A program made the translations under genes and the position numbers. Below, one piece after another: positions 20,938 through 26,965 of a stretch of DNA of 27,038 bases; the stretch's first letter is position 1; each line of letters begins with the position of its first letter. Location of the stretch: contig NZ_OY725718.1 in NCBI RefSeq assembly GCF_963360655.1, positions 1 through 27,038 of the forward strand. Direction: 5' to 3'. This DNA is from Collinsella aerofaciens (GTDB lineage: Bacteria > Actinomycetota > Coriobacteriia > Coriobacteriales > Coriobacteriaceae). The notes beneath the pieces were generated by a model. The model was given only the letters and a program-made list of their open reading frames with translations, was not told where the DNA came from and searched no databases.

Positions 20938-21298
20938 CCCGTGCCGCGAATGAAAGCTGTCGCTTTTTAGCGGCCCCTATGGGTTGAGATAACCCATAGC
21001 AGACAAAATTGCCAAAAGGGACACAGCAAATTGTCGAAAAGGGCACAGTGAAACGTCCCTGGAATCAGCTGTTACGATAAAAACGGGGGGTAACTCCGCG
21101 GACACGGCCTAGCGCGCTGCCGTCCAGTGCCGATTCTGCCATACTCGCAATTCGGCGAGGATGAGGAGTATGAATTGATCGGGGCTTATAGGACAAAATG
21201 TGTGTCCTATAAGCCCCAAGGATGACGATTCCAATACGGACGACACCAAAACCGGCATCGACGGCTCCATGGACGATTCGGATTCAAAATAGGTCCTG
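20938..21298. other. Gene-free interval of decayed sequence
   Basis: It contains a hairpin CTATGGGTT/AACCCATAG (20978-20999), two 22-23-bp direct repeats (21004-21026 CAAAATTGCCAAAAGGG..., 21027-21048 CAAATTGTCGAAAAGGG...) and a 15-bp perfect dyad (21181-21217). It ends with a short acidic C-terminal-like frame (DDDSNTDDTKTGIDGS, stop at about 21290) with no start. This looks like an assembly of element remnants, perhaps IS21-like ends. Confidence 0.45.
21181..21217. repeat. 15-bp perfect inverted repeat
   Basis: GGGGCTTATAGGACA (21181-21195) and TGTCCTATAAGCCCC (21203-21217) surround a 7-nt loop. No T-run follows on either strand. It could be a solo element end or a small insertion. Confidence 0.6.
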
Positions 21299-21754
21299 TT
21301 AGTTGAGCTGCTTCTTTGCCGGATTCGTATGCGAAACCGCTATACCTGTGGCAATTGCCATGAGGCAGCTTGCGACGAGTCCGTACTCATACTTCAAAAT
21401 GTTTGTTGCGGTCAGGGCGATAAGCAACACTGTCAGAATTTGCAGAATTATCTTTATTGCGAAGAGATTGATTCCTTGTTTGGCCGAAGTCGCTGAGTGA
21501 GTTTGGCTTTGTTGATTCAGGTTGTAGCTGACAACAAAAGCGATCAGTTCGCTTGATACGGGGCCGACTACATAGAAAAAGATCGCGTCAATGAAGCCTA
21601 TAGTGTTGTAAGTGTTGTAAGTTGTTTCGCCGGAAAAAACAGCGTATAAAGCATATCCAAATCTTGGCTGATTCACGTATGAGTAGGAGAAGACCAAGAG
21701 CGTTACCAGTGCTGCTGCCATAAGTACATTCAAGACGATTCTTCTGCCGCTCAT
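21299..21754 (-). CDS. Four-helix membrane protein, possible immunity protein
   Basis: The protein has 151 residues. Hydrophobic segments are VLNVLMAAALVTLLVFSYSY, TIGFIDAIFFYVVGPVSSEL, IIVLQ-like FAIKIILQILTVLLIALTA and LVASCLMAIATGIAVS, with a hydrophilic loop SYNLNQQSQTHSATSAKQ. ATG 21754 follows AAAGGAG. The gene is divergent from the two small secreted-protein genes at 21829 and 22248 across only 74 bp, and all three share a low GC content unlike their surroundings, so they arrived together. A polytopic membrane protein beside secreted peptides is a natural immunity candidate; no family is recognised. Confidence 0.75.
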   Translation of the reverse strand: MSGRRIVLNVLMAAALVTLLVFSYSYVNQPRFGYALYAVFSGETTYNTYNTIGFIDAIFFYVVGPVSSELIAFVVSYNLNQQSQTHSATSAKQGINLFAIKIILQILTVLLIALTATNILKYEYGLVASCLMAIATGIAVSHTNPAKKQLN

Positions 21755-21828
21755 CGGTCACTCCTTTCGAGTGCTGATAAAAATATATTAATATAATAAC
21801 AGTTTTATCCAATAGGATTGGAGGAGTC
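21755..21828. promoter_or_regulatory. Divergent promoter region
   Basis: These 74 very AT-rich bases separate the membrane protein gene from the secreted-protein operon. TATAAT at 21792-21797 is a good -10 box for the rightward genes; the -35 is weak. Confidence 0.45.
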
Positions 21829-22227
21829 ATGGCAGTAAAATCCGTTATTCGTAAGTTAATGTTATTTTCAGCATCAACTGTCCTTTTATCAGCTTTTTTG
21901 GCTGTGACTCCATCTTTTGGTTTGACAGTAAATCACGATGTGTCTATCACCGCGTCTTACGCAGAAGTTTCGTTGTTTGATGAAATCTCTTTAGCAAGGC
22001 GTGCCATGCAAGAAGACGTCCTTGATACGTATTATTCGTTCTATTGTTTTAATAACGTTGCGCATAATATTCCCTTAAAGGATCCAACTTATAAGCGACT
22101 AACTTTCAAGAATAGCTACAGCCGTATTTATCCGGATACATGTCGAACAAGTTTTGTTTATACTTGCCCCACGTGCAAGGGTGACGGGCTTATGAAAGTA
22201 TTTCAGTGCAACTACCAAACGCGTTGA
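21829..22227 (+). CDS. Small secreted protein, C-N-Y-[RQ] family member 2
   Basis: The protein has 132 residues with a Sec signal ending near TPSFG (about residue 31). The mature part contains ARRAMQEDVLDTYYSFYC, YKRLTFKNSYSRIYPDTC and the terminal FQCNYQTR. It has five cysteines (YC, DTC, TC-PTC, QC), including a CPTC pair that could form disulfides or bind metal. ATG 21829 follows GGAGGAG. The protein aligns over its length with the next gene product: ARRA, VLx-x-Y, YKxLxFxNSYS and CNYQxR are shared. The family is unknown to me; an exported antagonistic peptide is a reasonable guess from the neighbours. Confidence 0.8.
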   Translation: MAVKSVIRKLMLFSASTVLLSAFLAVTPSFGLTVNHDVSITASYAEVSLFDEISLARRAMQEDVLDTYYSFYCFNNVAHNIPLKDPTYKRLTFKNSYSRIYPDTCRTSFVYTCPTCKGDGLMKVFQCNYQTR

Positions 22228-22247
22228 TTCGATTGTGGGTGGCTTAT

Positions 22248-22667
22248 ATGCATAGCATGAAGTTCAAAGCAATTCTAGGTTCTTTCTTCCTTTTTGTTTG
22301 TTTGTGTTTTCCGACTGCTGGCTTTGCGGACGGGATTGTCTGCAATATGAGAAACGATGTTCAGCCGGTTGCTTCTCTATCTAATGATCTCTCATATGCT
22401 TCTGGCACCGCTGCTCGCCGTGCGAACAGCGAAAGGGTCTTGAATGTATATTGGACTTTTACGGGACTATTGAATGGTCGAGAAGTGAAAGATCGAATTG
22501 TATATAGGGATTACAAGTCGCTATCTTTTCCTAATTCCTATAGTACTCTAGCGCCAACTTGGGTTAATACTCGCGCCACCGGTTCTAACGGTGAATATTT
22601 TTCTCAGGTTCAAGCTACTGGGGTTGGATCCGTAGAAACATGGCGTTGCAACTATCAAATTAGATAA
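22248..22667 (+). CDS. Small secreted protein, C-N-Y-[RQ] family member 3
   Basis: The protein has 139 residues from ATG 22248, with GGGTGG 5 nt upstream; an ATG at 22257 is possible. The signal segment FKAILGSFFLFVCLCFPTAG is cut near GFA. The mature part contains ARRANSERVLNVYWTF, YKSLSFPNSYSTLAP and the end WRCNYQIR. Only two mature cysteines remain (IVC and WRC), so a single disulfide is possible. The gap to the previous stop is 20 bp, indicating an operon of two paralogues; two related small secreted chains recall two-component peptide systems. A terminator follows at 22710. Confidence 0.8.
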   Translation: MHSMKFKAILGSFFLFVCLCFPTAGFADGIVCNMRNDVQPVASLSNDLSYASGTAARRANSERVLNVYWTFTGLLNGREVKDRIVYRDYKSLSFPNSYSTLAPTWVNTRATGSNGEYFSQVQATGVGSVETWRCNYQIR

Positions 22668-22709
22668 TTTGATATAAACGTCACATCTAAATAACGTGCA
22701 CTTTCGCTG

Positions 22710-22739
22710 GAGGGTCGCTGTTTGGCGGCCCTCTTTTTT
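22710..22739 (+). terminator. Terminator of the secreted-protein operon
   Basis: GAGGGTCGC (22710-22718) pairs with GCGGCCCTC (22725-22733, one G-U), followed by six T (22734-22739). Confidence 0.9.
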
Positions 22740-22822
22740 GCACAGGCGCGGTGGGATGGTAATATCGGGCGGGAGTCAGCCGCTCTGATAGAATCGTCCT
22801 TGCTGTCGGCAGCCCTCGTGCC

Positions 22823-22857
22823 GGGCAGAGCCCTCCATTTGATGGGAGGTGATGCCC
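22823..22857 (+). promoter_or_regulatory. Hairpin burying the ribosome binding site of the 41-residue peptide
   Basis: Outer arms GGGCA (22823-22827) and TGCCC (22853-22857), and an inner CCTCC/GGAGG pairing (within 22831-22836 and 22844-22849), place the whole ribosome binding site GGGAGG in a stem that ends right at the ATG. This would block translation unless the structure is opened. Confidence 0.65.
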
Positions 22858-22983
22858 ATGACCGATTTCACCGAGCTCGTGAAGCTCCTGACCGCTATGG
22901 TCTCGCTCCTCACGGCCCTTGTCGGCCTTTCCAAGGCACTCAAGCAGGGTTCGAAGCCCAAAAAGAAAGGCCACCGTCGCTAA
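22858..22983 (+). CDS. 41-residue membrane peptide, type I toxin-like
   Basis: MTDFTELVKLLTAMVSLLTA, then LVGLSKALKQGSKPKKKGHRR, TAA at 22981. A single hydrophobic helix (about 8-24) is followed by a strongly basic tail. GGGAGG lies 8 nt before the ATG but is locked in a hairpin (22823-22857). Small one-helix peptides with a basic tail and a sequestered ribosome binding site are typical of type I toxins and some holin-like toxins. No antitoxin RNA could be proven; the 22984-23090 region has only weak hairpins (GCCCA/TGGGC). It could also be a small phage-derived peptide. Confidence 0.6.
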   Translation: MTDFTELVKLLTAMVSLLTALVGLSKALKQGSKPKKKGHRR

Positions 22984-23151
22984 GACGATGACCTAACTCT
23001 ACTAAGCAACGGCTCTGCCCAGCTCACCACAACTTGGGCTGCCGTCGGCATCATTTTACCCTCCTGACGAGGAATTCGTCCATATTTCAAAAATCAAATC
23101 CTGTTCGCGCGTGGGCGTAAACTTTTAGTTGGGCAAATCCGGCAGATTGGA
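22984..23151. other. Gene-free interval
   Basis: It has an imperfect hairpin GGCTCTGCCCA...TTGGGCTGCC (about 23010-23044) followed by a short T-rich stretch, possibly the end of the peptide mRNA. Otherwise no feature is supported. Confidence 0.4.
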
Positions 23152-23246
23152 GCTTGAAACATGAGGGATATGCACCTCATGTCGCTCATAAAACGTCTCC
23201 TGACCTCGAAGGAGAACGTTTTTTAGCGACAGAAGGAGACATAAAT
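23152..23246 (+). promoter_or_regulatory. Structured leader with terminator and alternative anti-Shine-Dalgarno pairing
   Basis: ACATGAGG/CCTCATGT (about 23151-23182) forms a first hairpin. An intrinsic terminator follows: arms 23191-23201 and 23210-23221, one bulge, then T to 23224. The 5' terminator arm GTCTCCT (23195-23201) is also perfectly complementary to AGGAGAC (23234-23240), the ribosome binding site of the next gene. The two pairings exclude each other. This is attenuator or riboswitch-like architecture. Confidence 0.6.
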
Positions 23247-23885
23247 ATGATCTGGTTTACCAGCGACACCCACTTCGGGCATGAGAACGTGCTGAAGTTC
23301 ACCGACCGCCCGTGGGAAACGATTTGGCAGATGAACGACGCCATCGTTGACAGCATCAACGGCAGGGTTGCCGTGGACGACGAGCTCTACATCCTGGGGG
23401 ATTTCTCATTCAAGATGACCGCCCAGGACGCCTATGCCCTGCGCAAGCGGATCGCCTGCAGACGCATCCACCTCGTCCCGGGAAACCACGACAAGGACTG
23501 GACCCAGCCGGCGGTCGCTGGTGCCTTCGCCGTGGAGCCGCCGATCTGCGTGCTCAAGATCGACGGGCAGAAGATCGTCCTGAGCCATTACCCCATGGCC
23601 GACTGGCAGGGTATGGGCCATGGATCGTGGCACCTCCACGGACACATCCACAGCGGCGGCGGCGCGTACAACGAGTTCAACCGCAAGCAGGGCCTTCTGC
23701 GCTACGACGTCGGTTGCGATGCCAACGGGCACTCCCCGGTGAGCCTCGACGAGCTGAGGGAATGGTTCGCCGGAGTCGACGAGCCGTGCGACCGGGTGAA
23801 ATGGCCCTGGTGGGTCAACGAGACCGGCGACAGGCAGGTCGAGCGCGAGCTGGCGGCGTACAAGAGGGAAGAGGTGATTCGATGA
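23247..23885 (+). CDS. Calcineurin-like metallophosphoesterase 1
   Basis: The protein has 212 residues. ATG 23247 follows AAGGAGAC; the longer frame back to 23154 would run through the terminator hairpin and is rejected. Metal-binding motifs are in order: IWFTSDTHFGHENVL (Asp7, His9), LGDFSF, PGNHDKD, SHYPM and HGHIHSG. It resembles the phage/plasmid branch of small metallophosphoesterases with specificity unknown. It is the first of three genes with 4-bp and 1-bp overlaps. An upstream leader with an attenuator suggests regulated expression. The C-terminal tail (about 170-212) is charged and probably mediates contacts. Confidence 0.88.
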   Translation: MIWFTSDTHFGHENVLKFTDRPWETIWQMNDAIVDSINGRVAVDDELYILGDFSFKMTAQDAYALRKRIACRRIHLVPGNHDKDWTQPAVAGAFAVEPPICVLKIDGQKIVLSHYPMADWQGMGHGSWHLHGHIHSGGGAYNEFNRKQGLLRYDVGCDANGHSPVSLDELREWFAGVDEPCDRVKWPWWVNETGDRQVERELAAYKREEVIR

Positions 23886-24607
23886 CGGTCTATGTGACGG
23901 GCGACATCCACAGTGGGCTCGACATGCAAAAGCTCCGCGACTGGGAGCTTGGCGATAGCCTTACCAGCAATGACTACCTCATCGTCGCCGGCGACTTTGG
24001 CTTTCCGTGGGGCTTTTCTGCCGAGGAATGCGCTGACATCGCTTGGCTCGAGTCGCGCCCCTACACGGTTCTTTTCGTGGATGGCAACCACGAGCGCTTC
24101 GACCACTGGGAGGAGCGTCCCATGGAGCCGTGGCACGGCGGGCTGACGCAACGCCTGTCGGATACTTCGTCTATTCGGCGCCTGACGCGCGGCGAGGTCT
24201 TTGAGCTCAACGGTTCGACAATCTTCACCATGGGCGGTGCCACGAGCGTGGACAGGGAATACCGCGTGCCGTATTCCAGCTGGTGGCCTCAGGAGCTCCC
24301 GGACAAGCGCGATTTCGATACCGCGCGGGCAAGGCTCGACGAGGTCGGCTGGAAGGTCGACTGCGTCATCACCCATACCTGCGCCACGCGCATGATCTCG
24401 CCGACGCTCTACCCGGACCCAGGCTGGGAACGCCCTGATGTGGACCGGCTGACCGGATTCCTCGACGAGCTCGAGGACCGCCTGGACTACAAGCGCTGGT
24501 ATTACGGACATTTTCACCGAGACGGCAATCCGGACGAACGGCACACGGTGCTGTATGACCGGATCGTGAGGCTCGGGGACAAACTCCTGCCGTGGGGCGC
24601 GTACTGA
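23882..24607 (+). CDS. Calcineurin-like metallophosphoesterase 2
   Basis: The protein has 241 residues, starting MTVYVTGDIHSGLDMQKLRD (Asp8, His10). Further motifs are LIVAGDFGFPWG, VDGNHERFDHW, THTCATRM and YGHFHRDG, a complete metallophosphoesterase set. It starts in ATGA overlap with the first gene, so they are translationally coupled. It is clearly paralogous to the third gene: MTVYVTGD[IV]H, VAGDFGF, VDGNHE and a MGGA[TA]S segment are shared, and both have SWWPxE before the C-terminal helices. The first gene is more distant. Substrate is unknown; nucleic acid, cyclic nucleotide or phosphoprotein cleavage are all possible. Confidence 0.87.
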   Translation: MTVYVTGDIHSGLDMQKLRDWELGDSLTSNDYLIVAGDFGFPWGFSAEECADIAWLESRPYTVLFVDGNHERFDHWEERPMEPWHGGLTQRLSDTSSIRRLTRGEVFELNGSTIFTMGGATSVDREYRVPYSSWWPQELPDKRDFDTARARLDEVGWKVDCVITHTCATRMISPTLYPDPGWERPDVDRLTGFLDELEDRLDYKRWYYGHFHRDGNPDERHTVLYDRIVRLGDKLLPWGAY

Positions 24608-25329
24608 TGACGGTCTATGTGACAGGCGATGTCCACGGCAGGGCCGAGTATGGGGCCAGCAGATTCGCCTTCAAATCTTGGCCGCCGGGGCGCACGCTGA
24701 CGCGCGATGACGTGGTGATCGTGGCGGGCGACTTCGGCTTTGTCTGGGACGGCTCGAATGCTGAGAGGTATTGGCTCGACTGGTTCGAGTCGAAGCCCTG
24801 GACCACGTGTTTCGTAGACGGCAACCATGAGAACCACCACGCCCTGGCAGAACTGCCGGTGCGGGAGTGGAGCGGCGGTCTCGTCCATGAGGTACGACCG
24901 CACGTGCTGCACCTCATGCGCGGAGGGGTATTCGACATCGCGGGAACCACGGTCCTTGCCATGGGCGGCGCCGCGAGCAACGACAGGCAGTATCGCAAGG
25001 AGGGGAGGAGCTGGTGGCCCGAGGAGATGCCGAGCGAGGAGGAGATGGACCACTGCCGCGCCTCGCTCAACCGCGTAGGCTGGAGGGCCGATTACGTGGT
25101 GACGCATGAGGCTCCTGCTGCCCTGGCCAGAGAGCTGTGCCGGGAGCGCGGACGTGAGTACCGTGGGGATCAGCTGCAAACCTTCCTGGGCGAGCTCGAT
25201 GGGCGGCTCGACTACCGCGCTTGGTTCTTCGGGCACTACCACGGTGACGAGTGGCGTGACGACAGGCACCGTCTGGTCTATCGAGACATCGTGCCGATCG
25301 AAAGTGCTGCGCCCGGTTCTCAGTTCTAG
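24607..25329 (+). CDS. Calcineurin-like metallophosphoesterase 3
   Basis: The protein has 240 residues, starting MTVYVTGDVHGRAEYGASRF (Asp8, His10), with VIVAGDFGFVWDG, VDGNHENHHAL, AMGGAASND, VVTHEAPAAL and FGHYHGDEW. ATG 24607 overlaps the previous stop by one base (TGATG). It is a paralogue of the second gene, sharing long blocks of sequence, and probably arose by tandem duplication and divergence. The stop codon lies inside a long dyad (25324-25363) that ends the operon. Keeping three complete active sites side by side suggests distinct substrates or a multi-subunit enzyme. Confidence 0.87.
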   Translation: MTVYVTGDVHGRAEYGASRFAFKSWPPGRTLTRDDVVIVAGDFGFVWDGSNAERYWLDWFESKPWTTCFVDGNHENHHALAELPVREWSGGLVHEVRPHVLHLMRGGVFDIAGTTVLAMGGAASNDRQYRKEGRSWWPEEMPSEEEMDHCRASLNRVGWRADYVVTHEAPAALARELCRERGREYRGDQLQTFLGELDGRLDYRAWFFGHYHGDEWRDDRHRLVYRDIVPIESAAPGSQF

Positions 25330-25363
25330 AAACCCCTAGAAATGCTCTAGGGGGTTTCTAGAA
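25324..25363. repeat. 17-bp inverted repeat at the end of the phosphoesterase operon
   Basis: TTCTAGAAACCCCTAGA (25324-25340) and TCTAGGGGGTTTCTAGAA (25346-25363, one extra G) surround AATGC and include the stop codon. It lies between convergent genes and could protect or end both transcripts, though a T-run is lacking. It shares TCTAG words with the dyads at 3362 and 10440. Confidence 0.6.
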
Positions 25364-25385
25364 AATTAGATGCTATGCATGAGGC

Positions 25386-25895
25386 CTATTCCAATTCAAA
25401 GGTCTGGTCAAGAGAGTTCCATTCAGTCCCATATCCGTCGGTCTTCACTTCGATGGGGGACATGTCATTGAGTTCGAAAGTCGACACACCGTCGCATTCG
25501 CCTCCCGGCGCAAGCCCTTGCAAAGAGGCGCTTTCCTGCAAATCGTCGGCAAAACCGGAAGAAAGTATCTGCTTATTCTGATAGGCCGTGATGTAGCAAC
25601 CGTTGGCGAATGAATCTGCTGATTGATTGTTGATGGCGTGCCAGCGGACAACAGCGACCTTCCCGCTATCGCTAATCGAGGAATCATGCACCTCGACGCC
25701 GGTGATTGAGTACTCCATCTTGCCGTAAACCGCGCCCTCTTCCTGCGCGTTGTCAGAATTGGCGACCTGAACTGCCGTCTGATGATCGTCTGCCTGGCTG
25801 CACCCAGGGGTCATAACCAAGGCAACCGCCAAAAGACCGGCGACGCCGAGAGTTCGAGCCAGGCTGATGGCGTTTTTGCTAACACGCCTTTTCAT
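25386..25895 (-). CDS. Lipoprotein-like exported protein, DUF5067-type
   Basis: The protein has 169 residues. The N-terminus KRRVSKNAISLARTLGVAGL followed by LAVALVMTPGCSQ is a signal sequence with a Cys at the lipoprotein position, though TPGC is not a canonical lipobox. The mature part has a beta-sandwich-like pattern: KMEYSITGVEVHDSSI, KVAVVRWHAINNQSADSF, CYITAYQNKQILSSG and GGECDGVSTFELND. The order 'context-dependent ... ITAYQNG ... APG' resembles DUF5067, found in Gram-positive lipoproteins of unknown function. ATG 25895 follows TTTGGAG. It is convergent with the phosphoesterase operon and leftward like the pair at 25958-26741. Confidence 0.72.
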   Translation of the reverse strand: MKRRVSKNAISLARTLGVAGLLAVALVMTPGCSQADDHQTAVQVANSDNAQEEGAVYGKMEYSITGVEVHDSSISDSGKVAVVRWHAINNQSADSFANGCYITAYQNKQILSSGFADDLQESASLQGLAPGGECDGVSTFELNDMSPIEVKTDGYGTEWNSLDQTFELE

Positions 25896-25957
25896 GATTT
25901 ACTCCAAACCGAATACTTGACTGATCTATTGCTTTTGTTCGTTGATCACGTATGCCG

Positions 25958-26164
25958 TCAACCCACCAGTTCAAGCACAGCGACAACAATAACGGCAATT
26001 ACGCCGACCGATACCCACGCGGTATCTTGGTGCGCCAGAACGGCGCCGATAGTGGTCGAGTCGGCTCCAGCGCCGTCAACGACTGTCCAGACAATCGCTA
26101 CGGCAAGAAGGACGATCAGCCCAACAGCAACGGCTGTACGATGCGACATCTTCGAGGTGGACAT
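25958..26164 (-). CDS. Small two-helix membrane protein
   Basis: The protein has 68 residues with two hydrophobic stretches, AVAVGLIVLLAVAIVWTVV and WVSVGVIAVIVVAVLELVG, joined by a polar loop (GADSTTIGAVLAHQDTA). ATG 26164 lies one base beyond the stop of the coiled-coil gene, with GAGGGG and AGTAGG upstream, so the two are translationally coupled. No family is recognised. It may anchor its coiled-coil partner at the membrane. Confidence 0.65.
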   Translation of the reverse strand: MSTSKMSHRTAVAVGLIVLLAVAIVWTVVDGAGADSTTIGAVLAHQDTAWVSVGVIAVIVVAVLELVG

Positions 26165-26165
26165 C

Positions 26166-26741
26166 CTACTCGCCCCTCTGGGTCATGACCTCGACCTTGG
26201 CCTCGGCCACGGCCGCCCGCTGCTCGGAGGCGGCGAGGCGGTCCTTGAGGGCGGCGACCTCGGCCATCAGGTTGCGCTGGGCCAGGAGTGCGTCGTTCAG
26301 CTCGGACTGGGTTTTCAATGCGGCGTCACGCTCGCCGCGCAGGCGCTCGATCTCATCGACCATGGCCACGGCCTCGGCATGGAGTTGGACGACCTGTCTG
26401 TCGAGCTCCCGGGCATCAGCGAGATATCTGACGCTCGCGGCGTGGAGCTCGTTGTTCTCGAGTTCGAGGTTCGCGGTATCGAGTTCGAACTTCTCCTCTA
26501 TAAAGGCAATCCGCTCATTGCAGTCGGCCTCAATCTTTTCATTCCGATCCGTCGCCTCGGCGAGCTTGCGGCTGAATTCATCCACCTGGGCCATGAGCAG
26601 TGCGTTCTCGGTCCTGAGGTCGGCAGTCTCGCGCAGCAGCTTCTCCCGCCATGTCGCCTCGATCCGCTCGGCAGCCTCATCGAGGACGGCCTTCACGCCG
26701 GATGTCTCGCTGATTTTCTTCTCGCTCGGATTGTCTGCCAT
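26166..26741 (-). CDS. Coiled-coil protein of unknown function
   Basis: The protein has 191 residues from ATG 26741, with GGAG about 10 nt upstream. Nearly the whole chain is a heptad-rich coiled coil (for example DEFSRKLAEATDRNEKIEAD and EIERLRGERDAALKTQSELN), with no signal peptide or membrane segment. It is followed, after one base, by a small membrane protein gene, so they likely form a complex. Coiled-coil plus small membrane protein pairs occur among plasmid and phage accessory genes. No specific function can be assigned. Confidence 0.78.
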   Translation of the reverse strand: MADNPSEKKISETSGVKAVLDEAAERIEATWREKLLRETADLRTENALLMAQVDEFSRKLAEATDRNEKIEADCNERIAFIEEKFELDTANLELENNELHAASVRYLADARELDRQVVQLHAEAVAMVDEIERLRGERDAALKTQSELNDALLAQRNLMAEVAALKDRLAASEQRAAVAEAKVEVMTQRGE

Positions 26742-26765
26742 GGTGCAGCACTCCAATCAACAAAG

Positions 26766-26784
26766 GGCATGGCTTCGCCATGCC
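26766..26784. promoter_or_regulatory. Perfect hairpin in the leader of the coiled-coil gene
   Basis: GGCATGGC (26766-26773), loop TTC and GCCATGCC (26777-26784) form an 8-bp perfect stem about 25 bp before the start codon of the leftward gene. In that direction it is followed by CTTTGTT, so weak attenuation is possible. Confidence 0.45.
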
Positions 26785-26965
26785 ATACGGCTGGGGACAA
26801 TGCACGGCCGCTGTTGATTTGTAGTCATCCTGCGATCGGTGAGTTCTAAAAAGGCGTCTCAGGTCATGCGTTCACGCAGGGTTTCAGTTGGAGAAATACC
26901 GCACTCTTATATAGTAACGCCGCTGCACTCGAGCTTATTGACAGATCGCGAAACGATGGACGGGC
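26785..26965. other. Gene-free interval between resolvase end and coiled-coil gene
   Basis: It presumably holds the leftward promoter of the coiled-coil gene: TATATA at about 26910-26915 (minus strand) is a possible -10 box, with no clear -35. No gene is supported. Confidence 0.35.

Noticed and set aside
25782-26849. 355-residue plus-strand frame
   Set aside because: It runs antisense through three leftward genes that have ribosome binding sites and recognisable features, and it has no start signal of its own.
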